From Bryobacterales bacterium (GTDB lineage Bacteria; Acidobacteriota; Terriglobia; Bryobacterales; Bryobacteraceae): a stretch of 64,000 nt of DNA. Below the pieces are notes generated by a model, which made no database searches, was not told the DNA's origin, and was given only the letters and a program-made list of their open reading frames with translations. The stretch spans positions 2,001-66,000 of the forward strand of contig PLEX01000100.1 of NCBI GenBank assembly GCA_003136575.1, read 5' to 3'. Of the stretch, positions 26,852 to 36,500 are shown piece after piece (position 1 is the stretch's first letter; every line of letters starts with the position of its first letter). The position numbers were made by a program, and so were the translations under genes.

Positions 26852-28015
26852 ATGAAGCGCATGATCGCGGCCATAACGACTTCGCGGGCCGATTACAACC
26901 ATCTTTACTGGCCGCTGCGCGCCATGACTGCGTGCGACGAGATCGATCTTCGAATCGTGGCCATGGGGCCGCATCTCTCGCCGGAGTTCGGCAATACCGC
27001 AAGCGAGATGGAGAAAGACGGGCTGCGAATCGACGCCCGCGTCGAATGCCTGCTGAGCTCCGATACCGATGTCGGCATGGCCAAGACGATCGGCGTCGCG
27101 ACGCTGGGCCTCGCCGATTGCCTTGGGCAAATGCGGCCGGACCTTATGCTGCTGATCGCGGACCGCTACGAGTTTCTCGCTCCCGCCGCGGTCGGCCTCG
27201 CACTACGGATTCCGATGGCGCATATCGAGGGTGGCGAAATCAGCGAGGGCGCGATCGACGATACCGTGCGCAACGCGCTGACCAAAATGTGTCACGTGCA
27301 CTTCACGTCCACCACCATGGCGCGGGACCGCGTCATCGCCATCGGCGAGGAAGCCTGGCGGGTGCATCACACGGGAGCGCCGTCGCTCGATCATCTCCGC
27401 AAGAGCCGGCTGCTGGATCGCGCGGAACTTGAGCGGCGAATGAACCTCGATTTCAGCCGGCCTTCCGCGCTGATTACCTGCCATCCCACCACTATGCTTC
27501 CCGACACCATCAGCGAGGCCGACTCGTTGTTCGCGGCGCTCGACCGGCTGCAGCTTCAGTGCCTGTTCTGTTATCCGAATGCGGACGCGGGAAGCCGGGC
27601 GCTGATCGCGAGGGCCGAGGCTTTCGTGAAAGCCCACGATGGCGCGCGTTTATTCGTCAATCTCCCGGCGGTCGAGTACTGGAGTCTGCTGCGGGAAACG
27701 ACGGTGCTGATCGGCAATTCTTCGAGCGGCATTATGGAAGCCGCATCGTTCGGCATTCCGGCGGTGAACATCGGCATCCGCCAGCGGGGGCGCGAGTATG
27801 GGCGCAACGTGCTGCACGCGAAGTCCGATGCGGATGCAATCGAAAAAGCGGTCCTCCGCGCGCTCGACCCGGCGTTTCGCGATTCGCTCCAGGGAATGCA
27901 GAATCCGTACGGCGACGGCTGCGCGTCCGAGAAGATCGTCGAAGTGCTGCGTTCCGTCGAACTGGGACAGAAGCTGCTGATCAAGAAAGCCCCGCCGCTC
28001 AGTCGCGTTTCATAA
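26852..28015 (+). CDS. neuC: UDP-N-acetylglucosamine 2-epimerase (hydrolysing), NeuC-like
   Basis: The start I choose, ATG 26852, gives MKRMIAAITTSRADYNHLYW, the usual TGTRADYG-like beginning; the track begins at 26810. Family motifs follow: DRYEFLAPAAVGLALRIPMAHIEGGE (a conserved His-Glu-Gly-Gly), VHFTSTTMARDRVI, and the C-terminal LIGNSSSGIMEAASFGIPAVNIG. It converts UDP-GlcNAc or a bacillosamine derivative into ManNAc-type sugar plus UDP for sialic- or legionaminic-acid-like sugars. No neuA/neuB-type genes are nearby, so the product may serve another pathway. The 3' end overlaps the convergent methyltransferase by 17 bases. Confidence 0.9.
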   Translation: MKRMIAAITTSRADYNHLYWPLRAMTACDEIDLRIVAMGPHLSPEFGNTASEMEKDGLRIDARVECLLSSDTDVGMAKTIGVATLGLADCLGQMRPDLMLLIADRYEFLAPAAVGLALRIPMAHIEGGEISEGAIDDTVRNALTKMCHVHFTSTTMARDRVIAIGEEAWRVHHTGAPSLDHLRKSRLLDRAELERRMNLDFSRPSALITCHPTTMLPDTISEADSLFAALDRLQLQCLFCYPNADAGSRALIARAEAFVKAHDGARLFVNLPAVEYWSLLRETTVLIGNSSSGIMEAASFGIPAVNIGIRQRGREYGRNVLHAKSDADAIEKAVLRALDPAFRDSLQGMQNPYGDGCASEKIVEVLRSVELGQKLLIKKAPPLSRVS

Positions 28016-28733
28016 CGTAGAGCGGATTTCCCTGAATAGCGAAGTCCCGTTCGGCGCCCGTTTCATAGTCGACGACGAAACGGCGTTCCACCGATAATCC
28101 CGCTGACGCCGCAAGATCCTCAAACTCAATCGCCGTGAAAACGTGGCCGCGCACACCGTATTCGCGGCCCCCCAGCCGCCACTTCGCCAGCACGTCCCCG
28201 TTTTTTTCGGAGGGACGGAGGACGTCGTGAATAAATCGCCCGGCGGTGCGGAAAACACCGTATCGGGCCGCGTTGTAGCGGTGATTTACATCGATAAACA
28301 ACCGGCCACGCGGGCTGAGTAATCGGCGGAATTGAGCCATGGCCGCGGCGCGCGCCGCAGCCGGAAAGACGTGTCCAAGCACATTCCAGAGACAAAGAAT
28401 AACGTCGAATTGGCCTTCCAGCCGATGAAGAGACTCCACGCGCAGATCCACGTAGCCATGGGACGGCGAACCCATTCGGCGCATACCGGCGCTCGGTTCC
28501 ACCAGCACCGTGTCCGAACAGCCGCCGGCTTGGGCTATCAGGTTCGACCGGCGGGCATCGCCCGCGCCCACATCCAACAGCGTTTTCGCGCCACGGGGAA
28601 GGTTCGAAATCACCAGACGGTCGATCGCATCGAGATAAGCGCGGCGCTCCGCGGTCAGCAAAGCAAATGACTCGGCGACCGCGTCGTACGCCTTTACCGG
28701 ATCGTCCTGCCAGAAGGATTCGTCCGGATTCAC
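27999..28733 (-). CDS. Class I SAM-dependent methyltransferase
   Basis: Motif I reads TLLDVGAGDARRSNLIAQAGG, followed by VLVEPSAGMRRMGSP and a FDVILCLWNVLGHVF motif typical of small-molecule methyltransferases. There is no signal or membrane segment. Its start overlaps the nfo stop as ATGA, so it is translated with endonuclease IV, and its end overlaps neuC by 17 bases in convergent orientation. Substrate cannot be assigned. Confidence 0.83.
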   Translation of the reverse strand: MNPDESFWQDDPVKAYDAVAESFALLTAERRAYLDAIDRLVISNLPRGAKTLLDVGAGDARRSNLIAQAGGCSDTVLVEPSAGMRRMGSPSHGYVDLRVESLHRLEGQFDVILCLWNVLGHVFPAAARAAAMAQFRRLLSPRGRLFIDVNHRYNAARYGVFRTAGRFIHDVLRPSEKNGDVLAKWRLGGREYGVRGHVFTAIEFEDLAASAGLSVERRFVVDYETGAERDFAIQGNPLYVMKRD

Positions 28734-29644
28734 GCGGTTTTCGCTCCGCGTTTCTTAGCCGTACGGCGAGGCGCAACGTCAGGTACACCCACCGGAAGCG
28801 CCAGCCGCTTCAACGCGTCGATATCGCGCCGCGCATCTTCGTCGGACTCGACCGGCGTCTCCAGAATAAACGGCTTCGCGCGCAGCCCGGGGTGAGTCAG
28901 AATGCGGCCGAAACCAGCTTCGCCGATATGGCCTCGGCCGATGTTGTCGTGCCTGTCGAGGTGCGACCCCAGCGCGCCCTTGGAGTCGTTAGCGTGGATG
29001 ACTTTAACCAGATCGAGCCCCAGGATCCGGTCCGCTGCGGCGACCGTCTCCTCTAGGCCGCCTGCGTCCGCAATGTTGAATCCGGCGGCGAACAAATGGC
29101 ACGTGTCGAGGCAGTAGGCAAGGGGCAAAGCCGTTTCCCGTGCGGCAAGGTCCCGAATCATCCGCAGCTCTTCAAAGCGCCTGCCGAGTTGGTGTCCGCT
29201 GCCTACAGTGTTTTCGAGCAGGACGGTCAGCCCGGGTGCGCTGAATCCCTCCGCCGCTTCCGCCAGCCCGAGGGCGAACGCCGCGAGGCCCTGTTCGAGC
29301 GATTGTCCCTTATAGTTGCCGGGATGCAGCACGAGGTAGTCGGCGGCGATAGCTTTGGCCCTGTCCAGTTCGCCCCGAAACGACGCGACCGATTTCATCC
29401 GGACATCGGGATCGAGCGACGCCAGGTTCACCAGGTAGTTGGTGTGGATGACTAACGGCGTCAGATCGAGCCGTTCGCGCGCCGCCCGGAGCCGTTGAAT
29501 ATCGACGGGATCGGGCTTCGACGCCCGCCACATGCGGGGGCTGGCCGAGAAGATCTGGAAAGTGTTCGCGCCGAGGCGGTGGGCTTCGAGGCCGGCCTCT
29601 TCGAGGGATTTGGCGCGTGATGTATGGATGCCGATTCTCAGAAT
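28730..29644 (-). CDS. nfo: Endonuclease IV, with non-standard start codon
   Basis: The metal ligands are intact: His in VIHTNYLV, His in LVLHPGNYKG, Glu in VLLENTVGSG, Asp/His in YCLDTCHLFAAG, Asp/His in DRHDNIGRGHIG and Glu in FILETP. It cuts DNA at abasic sites in base-excision repair. The frame is conserved from ILRIGIHTSRAKSLEEAG, but the codon where family members have Met is ATT (29644-29642); no ATG, GTG or TTG occurs within the preceding 40 codons that could make sense. The ORF track starts at 29893 with a non-homologous prefix. A perfect inverted repeat GATTCT-C-AGAATC covers this point. Confidence 0.85.
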   Translation of the reverse strand: MLRIGIHTSRAKSLEEAGLEAHRLGANTFQIFSASPRMWRASKPDPVDIQRLRAARERLDLTPLVIHTNYLVNLASLDPDVRMKSVASFRGELDRAKAIAADYLVLHPGNYKGQSLEQGLAAFALGLAEAAEGFSAPGLTVLLENTVGSGHQLGRRFEELRMIRDLAARETALPLAYCLDTCHLFAAGFNIADAGGLEETVAAADRILGLDLVKVIHANDSKGALGSHLDRHDNIGRGHIGEAGFGRILTHPGLRAKPFILETPVESDEDARRDIDALKRLALPVGVPDVAPRRTAKKRGAKTA

Positions 29645-29725
29645 CGCTATCGTAGCAGGAGACGGGTTCCAGGCCGGAAAAGCCGCTGTAACCGCAATGC
29701 CACACGGCCGTGGTAAGAATACCGT

Positions 29726-30133
29726 ATGCCTCTGCCCGACCGCACTAAAGACAATCCCTGGCAACTCAAGACGCCGCCCGGCACTTCGGACTACACGATG
29801 CATACCGACAAGAAGGACGGCAAGCGCGTGCTCGTCTGCACCGTCGGCAAGACCGTCCTCCTTTACGACGCGCGATGTGTCGACGATCTGCACAAGATGC
29901 TGAAGGCAAGGGGCGACTGGATGGAACTCGGCGGCGCAGATGAGCAGAAGCCGGCGAAGGAAGGCACTGTCGAAGCGTGGGGCCGTTCACCCGATAATCC
30001 CGTTGACGGCTGGTACGGCCTGAAGAAGGGTTTTCGCGGACGCTTCGGCGTCTATTTGCCGCCTCTGATGGAAGCCCTCGGACTCTGCGAACTCGAGCAC
30101 AATCCGAAGAACAATCGTATGCGCGCGAAGTGA
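29726..30133 (+). CDS. Conserved hypothetical protein, 135 residues
   Basis: The protein ([20 protein letters not shown]) is compact and charged, with conserved-looking stretches [31 protein letters not shown] and [14 protein letters not shown]. It seems to belong to an uncharacterised family in acidobacteria. The composition suggests a cytoplasmic protein and there is no signal peptide. It lies 103 bases before recA on the same strand, but recA has its own leader. Function unknown. Confidence 0.75.
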   Translation: MPLPDRTKDNPWQLKTPPGTSDYTMHTDKKDGKRVLVCTVGKTVLLYDARCVDDLHKMLKARGDWMELGGADEQKPAKEGTVEAWGRSPDNPVDGWYGLKKGFRGRFGVYLPPLMEALGLCELEHNPKNNRMRAK

Positions 30134-30236
30134 CTGCGCGGGTTTTGCCTGGCGCGGTTACGATTGCGCCGCGCAGTCGATTAAAAGTGAGAAATTCCCG
30201 TCGTCCCGCCCACCAATACCCCAGCGAGGCATTCAA

Positions 30237-31292
30237 ATGACGGATACGGAACGGCGTAAAGCGATTGATCTGGCTCTGGCAGCCATGGACAAGCAATTCG
30301 GCAAGGGCACTGTTCTCCGTCTCGGCGCCGATAACGCGGTCCCCGTTTCCGTCATTCCCTCCGGTTGCCTTTCTCTCGATGCCGCCCTCGGTGTGGGCGG
30401 CTTCCCGCGCGGCCGCGTCATCGAGGTATTCGGCCCCGAATCCTCCGGCAAAACCACCATGGCCCTTCAGGTCATCGCTCAGGCCCAGAAACAGGGCGGC
30501 GCCGCCGCATTTGTCGACGCCGAGCACGCGCTCGACCCCATCTACGCGCGCAGGCTCGGCGTCGATATCGATAACCTGCTCGTCTCGCAACCCGACACGG
30601 GCGAGCAGGCTCTCGAAATTACGGCCGCTCTCGTCCAGTGCGGGGCCATCGACGTGATCGTCATCGATTCGGTCGCGGCTCTGGTTCCCAAAGCCGAACT
30701 CGAAGGCGAGATGGGCGACAGCCACATGGGCCTGCACGCCCGTTTGATGTCGCAGGCTCTGCGCAAGCTGACTGGCTCGGTCTCGAAAACCAATACCTGC
30801 CTCATCTTCATCAATCAGATCCGCGAGAAGATCGGCGTGATGTTCGGCAGCCCCGAAACCACCACGGGTGGCCGTGCGCTCAAATTCTATTGCTCGGTTC
30901 GCGTCGACATTCGCCGCACGGGCGCCATCAAAGACGGCGAAACCATCGTGGGCAATCGAACGCGGGCGAAGATCGTCAAAAACAAGGTCGCATCGCCGTT
31001 CCGCGAGGCCGAGTTCGACATTCTCTACGGCGAGGGAGTGTCGCGCGAAGGGGATCTCGTCGACTTGGGCGTGGCCAACAATCTGGTGGAGAAATCGGGT
31101 TCCTGGTTCAGCTATAAGGGGGAGCGCATCGGGCAGGGCCGCGACAACGCCAAGGCGTTTCTGAAGGAACACCCGGATGCGGCGGATCGTCTGGATTCCG
31201 ATCTCCGGGAGGCGCTGGGGCTGACCATGAAGGCCCGGACGGCGCAGAGCGCACAGGCGAGTCCGCCTACGGCTCGGACGGCCGTGGCTTGA
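30237..31292 (+). CDS. recA: RecA recombinase
   Basis: A GAGG site precedes ATG 30237. The core is canonical: Walker [10 protein letters not shown] near residue 67, Walker [33 protein letters not shown] and [27 protein letters not shown]. The length (351) is normal and the Ala/Thr-rich tail is variable. It polymerises on single-stranded DNA, pairs homologous strands and promotes LexA self-cleavage. Its stop codon is overlapped by a consensus -35 box for the toxin-antitoxin pair that follows. Confidence 0.97.
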   Translation: MTDTERRKAIDLALAAMDKQFGKGTVLRLGADNAVPVSVIPSGCLSLDAALGVGGFPRGRVIEVFGPESSGKTTMALQVIAQAQKQGGAAAFVDAEHALDPIYARRLGVDIDNLLVSQPDTGEQALEITAALVQCGAIDVIVIDSVAALVPKAELEGEMGDSHMGLHARLMSQALRKLTGSVSKTNTCLIFINQIREKIGVMFGSPETTTGGRALKFYCSVRVDIRRTGAIKDGETIVGNRTRAKIVKNKVASPFREAEFDILYGEGVSREGDLVDLGVANNLVEKSGSWFSYKGERIGQGRDNAKAFLKEHPDAADRLDSDLREALGLTMKARTAQSAQASPPTARTAVA

Positions 31293-31317
31293 CAGGGCGG
31301 TGGTGGTCAGATATAAT
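31289..31317 (+). promoter_or_regulatory. Perfect consensus sigma-70 promoter (TTGACA-N17-TATAAT)
   Basis: TTGACA is at 31289-31294 and TATAAT at 31312-31317 with exactly 17 bases between. The -35 box overlaps the recA stop codon (31290-31292). Transcription would start 6-8 bases after the -10, at about 31324, which is the GTG start of the antitoxin, so the mRNA would be leaderless or nearly so. Confidence 0.7.
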
Positions 31318-31323
31318 GACTAT

Positions 31324-31542
31324 GTGGAGATTGAGATGCAGCTAGCGGCGGCAAAGGCCCGGTTTTCCGAGGTCGTCCAGACGGCGATGCTGGGCGATAC
31401 CGTCGTGGTCACGAAGGAGAATCAGCCCGTTGTCCGGATCACCGCGATCAAGCCCGCCAAACGGGTGCCCGGCACGGGTAAAGGCATCCGGATGTCCCCC
31501 GATTTCGACGCTCCGCTGCCCGATTTCTCCGACCACATGTAG
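31324..31542 (+). CDS. Phd/YefM-type antitoxin
   Basis: I start at GTG 31324, giving VEIEMQLAAAKARFSEVVQTA, the usual Phd/YefM N-terminus; the track's 31300 start lies upstream of the promoter -10. The DNA-binding beta-strand motif is GDTVVVTKENQPVVRIT and the tail FDAPLPDFSDHM would wrap the toxin. It neutralises the PIN toxin that follows after 18 bases, and by family habit represses its own promoter. Phd proteins bind palindromes at such promoters; I see no clear operator repeat. Confidence 0.85.
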   Translation: MEIEMQLAAAKARFSEVVQTAMLGDTVVVTKENQPVVRITAIKPAKRVPGTGKGIRMSPDFDAPLPDFSDHM

Positions 31543-31560
31543 TAGCGATCCGATCTCCCC

Positions 31561-31941
31561 ATGTCCGTCCTGCTGGACACGCATGCGTTTCTCTGGTGGT
31601 GCGAGGATTCCCCTGAATTATCAGCAACGGCGCTAAAGGCAATTGAGAGCAACGATTGCCTGGTCAGCATGGCCAGCTTCTGGGAAATGTCGATCAAAGT
31701 GAGCCTTGGGAAGCTCCGGCTGCCAAAACCTGTTGAGCGATACCTGCCGGAACAGATGTCGATGAACGGTTTTGAAACGCTCGCCATTAAATTCAGGCAC
31801 GTCGCCGGCACTGCCGATTTGCCATGGCATCACCGCGACCCGTTCGATCGGCTGCTGGTCGCACAGGCGATGGAAGAGAAAGTCTCCATCGTCTCGCGCG
31901 ACGCTCAGTTCGACGCTTACGGACTTACGCGCATCTGGTAG
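31561..31941 (+). CDS. VapC-type PIN-domain toxin
   Basis: The 126-residue PIN domain has LLDTHAFLWW with the first metal Asp, the Glu in SMASFWEMSIK, and the second Asp group in HRDPFDRLLVAQA plus IVSRDAQFDAY. Such toxins are metal-dependent RNases that cut tRNA or rRNA. It follows the Phd antitoxin by 18 bases. The end lies 18 bases before the convergent TPR gene. Confidence 0.88.
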   Translation: MSVLLDTHAFLWWCEDSPELSATALKAIESNDCLVSMASFWEMSIKVSLGKLRLPKPVERYLPEQMSMNGFETLAIKFRHVAGTADLPWHHRDPFDRLLVAQAMEEKVSIVSRDAQFDAYGLTRIW

Positions 31942-31959
31942 AACGATCCGCGGCCTGGC

Positions 31960-33063
31960 CTACTTTTTCCTTGCCTTCGAGTCCTTGATATCCACGTTGA
32001 TTTTTGAACCCAACGCCGCGATCAGATCCTTCGCCGCGGGCGCGTTCGGCCCGTCCGGCTTGAGTTCCAGATACTTCTGGAGCGCGTCGATGGTTCCATC
32101 CGGCGGAATCATCTTTCCCGATGGATCGGTGGTGGATTTCCCCGCCAGAATTGAACCCAGATAGAAATACGACTCGGCATATTTGGGATCGGCGGCAATT
32201 CCCTTCCGGAGCTCGTCCAGAGCCGCGTCGCTCTGGCCGGCGTTCATGAGAAACGTCCCCAGATTGTAGTGGTACTTACCGGCGCCGGCGGGATCCAGCT
32301 CTATCGCCTTCTGGAGGTTCTGACGGGCGTCGTCCATCTTGTTGGTGGCGGCGAGAGCCAGGGCGAAGTTGTTATAGTTCCCCGCATTTCCCGGCGCCAG
32401 TTCGATGGCTTTGGCGAAAGTGTCATACGCTTTCTGAAGAACAGGCCCGGCATCGGCGCTCTTCAGCTTGCTGGCCTGACCGACGTAAGCGTCGGCCAGA
32501 GCGGCCCAGACGGCGGCTTGCTTTGAATCGACTTCCGAAGCCTTGGTGAGGCTCACAACCGCTTCGTCGTACTTCTTGGCCTCCAGTGCCTCCTGCCCGG
32601 CCGCGAAAGCGTCCATCAGCGCTTTCCGCGATTCTTCCGCGGCTTCCCGCGCCTTGGTGGCCTTTTCGTCGGTGCCTGTGCCGTTTTCCTTTGCCATTTC
32701 CTTTGCCACTACCTCAGGCGGCTTCAGATGAAATGTCAGACCGAGCGCGGAGTTCCCGACCGTTGCATCCTGGCGCCCCGGACTAATGTGGAAGAAATCG
32801 CGGTGGTCCCGAATTTGCCCGTCCACCGTCACGACCATGGAGTAGTCGCCGGTCGGCAGGTTCGGGATCTGATAATAGCCCGACTTGTCGGTCTTGGCTT
32901 CATAGTGAGCCTTCGCATCCAGTCGGTCGAACCCCACCACGGCGCCCAGTATCCCCTTGTTGTTGGGTCCCAAAACGTAGCCATCCACCTGGCCGTACTG
33001 CGCGGCCGCAGGCAGGCAGGATAGCAGCGCGGCGGCAAAAAGAACGTATCGTGAATTCGGCAT
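31960..33063 (-). CDS. Carboxypeptidase-like regulatory domain plus TPR repeats, secreted
   Basis: The start at ATG 33063 (MPNSRYVLFAAALLSCLPAAA) has GAGGTGAG right before it; the track's GTG is two codons earlier. After the signal peptide comes a CarboxypepD-regulatory-like beta-sandwich (GYVLGPNNKGILGAVVG..TDKSGYYQIPNLPTGDY), a charged linker, then about five TPR repeats (AVWAALADAYVGQA, AGNYNNFALALAAT, AGKYHYNLGTFLMNA, AESYFYLGSILAG). It is probably a periplasmic scaffold in outer-membrane or secretion work. The Oar-like receptor downstream of it on this strand carries a similar N-terminal domain. Confidence 0.83.
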   Translation of the reverse strand: MPNSRYVLFAAALLSCLPAAAQYGQVDGYVLGPNNKGILGAVVGFDRLDAKAHYEAKTDKSGYYQIPNLPTGDYSMVVTVDGQIRDHRDFFHISPGRQDATVGNSALGLTFHLKPPEVVAKEMAKENGTGTDEKATKAREAAEESRKALMDAFAAGQEALEAKKYDEAVVSLTKASEVDSKQAAVWAALADAYVGQASKLKSADAGPVLQKAYDTFAKAIELAPGNAGNYNNFALALAATNKMDDARQNLQKAIELDPAGAGKYHYNLGTFLMNAGQSDAALDELRKGIAADPKYAESYFYLGSILAGKSTTDPSGKMIPPDGTIDALQKYLELKPDGPNAPAAKDLIAALGSKINVDIKDSKARKK

Positions 33064-33069
33064 CCTCAC

Positions 33070-33423
33070 CTCAACTCTTCAATTATAGAGCCATTTTCAT
33101 TTGACGGAGCTTTCGTTCCATCGTTAATGTATGCCACGCGTGTCGCTACACAAGTGGCCGCGTTGATCTCACGCCCCGCTGAGCGTACGGCCTCGAAGCG
33201 CGGCCCCATGGAAGCCGTACGGCGCGATCAGTTCGTGCGCCGTTTCCGGAGCGACTCACCGGAGTCCTCCCCCGCGGAATTACCGGCCTCGTACTCCCGT
33301 TGTGGGCTGAGGGATCGAGCCGCGCCCCGCGCGCCGAGTTTGCGCTCCGCGCGCATCCGGAGCTGTCTTGATCGCTACCGCCCGTACGGGCCAGGACCTT
33401 CCGGACAGCCGCCTGACAAATGA
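33070..33423. other. Gap between the TPR gene and the receptor's terminator
   Basis: No convincing gene. The ORFs shown here are Arg/Pro-rich. There is a spaced inverted repeat, CGTACGGC-26 bases-GCCGTACG, near 33187-33221. The left end likely carries the promoter of the TPR gene. Confidence 0.4.
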
Positions 33424-33461
33424 CAAAAAGGGAGGCTGACTCTTTGTGAGCCACCCTCCCT
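33424..33461 (-). terminator. Intrinsic terminator of the Oar-like receptor gene
   Basis: Read on the minus strand this is AGGGAGG, inner stem GGCTC-ACAAA-GAGTC, then GCCTCCC followed directly by TTTTT. The stem and U-tract fit a factor-independent terminator about 75 bases after the receptor stop codon. Confidence 0.75.
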
Positions 33462-33483
33462 GTGTTTGGTCTTACCTCACTGT

Positions 33484-33527
33484 CCGCTTGCCGCCATCGC
33501 TCGTTATGAGCGGATGGCGGCAAGCGG
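33484..33527. repeat. Long perfect hairpin (15-bp stem), REP-like
   Basis: CCGCTTGCCGCCATC is repeated in inverted form at the other end, with a further GCTC-GTTAT-GAGC inside. It begins 9 bases after the receptor stop and precedes the true terminator. No U-tract follows, so it may protect the 3' end of the mRNA or be a scattered palindromic element. Confidence 0.6.
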
Positions 33528-33535
33528 AATACCTG

Positions 33536-36500
33536 CTAAAACCGAATGCGCAGCGACAGCGCCATGTGGCGCGCGGTGTTCTGTGCGCCGGTGATCAGCC
33601 CGAAGTTGCCGTTCGTCTGAGCACCGGTCAGGTAGTTATACGTCAGACTCGTGCTCGGGTTACTGGGGTTGAAGTGGTTAAACGTGTTGAAAGTTTCGGC
33701 GCGGAACTGGAGTACGCGCGTTTCCTTGCCCAGCGTGATTTCCTTGAATGCGCTGAGATCCAGGTTTTCAAAACCGGGTCCGTAGCCATTCACCAGCGGA
33801 TTATTGCCGATGCCCAGCGTATTCGGTGCCGGCGTCTGGAAGCCGGCTACGGCCTCGTTGACGCCGGGACCGGCGTTCAGGGGATACCACAGCCGCGGGT
33901 CGCCGGTCGAACCGACCGACGACGGTGTCGAGCCGGCGGGCAGCCAGATGCTGCCTTTGATGTTGCAGCGCTCGCCAGGGCCATCCACCGGGGTACCGGT
34001 GAAGTAGCCGCTGGGGTTGGACGTAAGGCCGCAGGTGACATCGAACTCCGATCCCATATAGAGGGAAACGACTCCGTTGATGTTCCAGCCGTCCAGGATC
34101 AGCTTGGTCACATAGTTCTTGGCAGACGATGGCAGCAGATCGGTGCCGTTCTGCAGCTTGTAGCCGAAGTTGGCATTGGCGGCGTGGGGGCGGACGCCGT
34201 TGCTGGTATTGGCGGAGTACGTGAGAGGCATAGGAATATCCTGCGAATAGGTGTACTGGAGTTCCTTCGCCCACGTGTAGTTGACGCCATACTGGAGGCG
34301 GCGGCCGAATCGCTTGTTGAACTGCACCTGCAGAGCGTCGTATTTGACTTCGCCGTTGTTCACGCTGACGCCGATCGACTGCCAGCCCTCATAGCTGTAT
34401 ATGCCCCTTATCAGATTCGAGTTCAGGAATGTGCCACCGGAGCATGTGGCCGGGTTGACAGCGGCCGCGGTGGGATCGAGAAGCGCGGTGACCTGACCGC
34501 AGGAATTTGTACCCGGCCCCGCCGTGGGCTTCCAGTCGGTCAACAGCGGGACGGTATTGAGATCGTAGCCCGTTTCGTTGTAACCATGGTGAGTAATCCA
34601 GCCGAGATAGGATACGTCCAGAATCGTGCCCTTACCCAAGTCGCGTTGCACGCCAAAGCTCCACTGCAACGTCTGCGGATTCAGGATGTTCTGTGTGCCA
34701 CCGTATACCGTCTGCGGCGCGTAGGCCGCCGTCTGGCCAGCAAGTGAGTTGAACGTCGGGTAGACGTAAGCCGGCGCAAGGAAGTTAGGCGCCACCTCGA
34801 CCGGACCCGTTCCGCCGCTGCCGGCGGCAATCTGGTCGACGCTGCTCGCGCGGCCGTAGAAGATGCCGAAACCGCCACGGATGGCCATTTTGCCGTTACC
34901 CAAAACGTCATAGGCGAATCCGATGCGGGGACCGAGATCGGGCTTGCCGCGGTTCCAGAAGCTCGACGTGTAGAATTTGGCACCGGACCACGGATAGCCG
35001 TTGGCCGGGTAACTTGCAGGATCGAACGTATTGACCTGGGCGTACGGGTACCGGGCACCCGTCTTTGGGTTGACGGCATACTTGTCGGCCGCCGGACACG
35101 CGGCGCTTCCGTTGGCGATCGAGCAAGCCGGGAACAGGAGCTGCCCCACAGCTGTCGGGCTGTACGAAGCGGTATTGAAGAAGCCGAGGGATGCCCCCAA
35201 GTCTTCTTCCTGACCGATGCTCTGGACGCGTATACCGTAGTCGAGCGTAAGACGCCGGGTCAGCTTCCAGGTATCCTGGAGGAAAAACTCGTGCGTGGTG
35301 TAACGCGAGTGGTTGACCTGCCGCTTGTTGTCCGCGCCATAAGCGAACATACTGCCGAGAAGAGCGTTGGAGAACGGGTAACCGGAATCGTTGCCGTTCG
35401 CCAGATCGCTGCCGAAGTAAACGCTTCCATCCGTGTTGTAGAGGTTATAGACGCTGACGTTGCGGGAATCGTGCTCCAGATAGTAACCCCACTTCACGGT
35501 GTGCTTGCCCTTAATCCAGGTGGTATTGTCCGTGATCGTGGTGATCTGATCGGTTCCGCTGAAGGGCCAGCGGGTATCAAACCCAAAGCTGGGGGCGGTA
35601 CCGGTAACGCCGGGTCCCGCTGACTGTTGCGAGAAACCTCCGCCGGTACCAAAGCTGACATTGGGCAAGGTATTCAGAGTGTTGGCACCCGGGAAGAGAT
35701 TGGGCAAGGTGACGGCTTGGCCGGTCGGTCCCACAAGGTTCGGGTCGGTCAGCTGGCTGCATGTATAAGGCAGCGCCTGCCCGGTAGTGAGATTCGCCAC
35801 GGCGCCTTGCGGACATGCGGCAAGGTTTGTCGCGTGCACGATCTGGTGGGACCGGTTGATGCCGAAGGTGAGTTCGTTGATCAGGTTCGGCCGGAAAGTG
35901 TGAATCGCGTTCCCGACAATTCCGACATTGGGTACGCCGTAAGTGGAGAGGAACTGGCCCCATCCGGCTCCGGACGCCTGCAGCAGAGAACCGACGCCCT
36001 GAGTGGCGTAGTAATCCTGCAGGCCGCGCACATAGATGGAGGTCTTCTTGCCCAGCGGCGCGTCCACGCGCAGAATTCTATCCTGAAACGGGTTCGAGTT
36101 GGTGAAGTAGTTCGTAAAGTTGTAGCCGCGCGCGCCGGAGGGATCCAAGCCGTTGGCCGTGGTGCATGCCTGACCTCCGCAAGGAATCGGGAAGAGGTTC
36201 AGGAGGGCATAACCCTGAGGGCTGATCTGGCTGGCCGGGACGATGTTGCCAGCGAACGGGATCGTGCTGGCCGAGCCGGGCTGGTAGATGGGAATCAAAA
36301 CGCCCGCGCTGGTGAAAGTCTGGGAGAAATTGCCCGCACGTTCCAATGCCGTGGGCATGGTGTAGTGGTTCGGTCCGTTGGTCCCGGTGTGGGTCATATC
36401 GTCTTCGGAATAGAAGAAGAACAGTTTGTCGCGGTTCTTGTTGAATTTGCCGGGGATATACAGCGGGCCGCCGATGGTGCCGCCGGGATTCGACCAGCGA

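Noticed and set aside
33446-34747. 433-codon plus-strand ORF across the receptor gene
   Set aside because: Shadow of the Oar-like receptor; no start signal and no domain.
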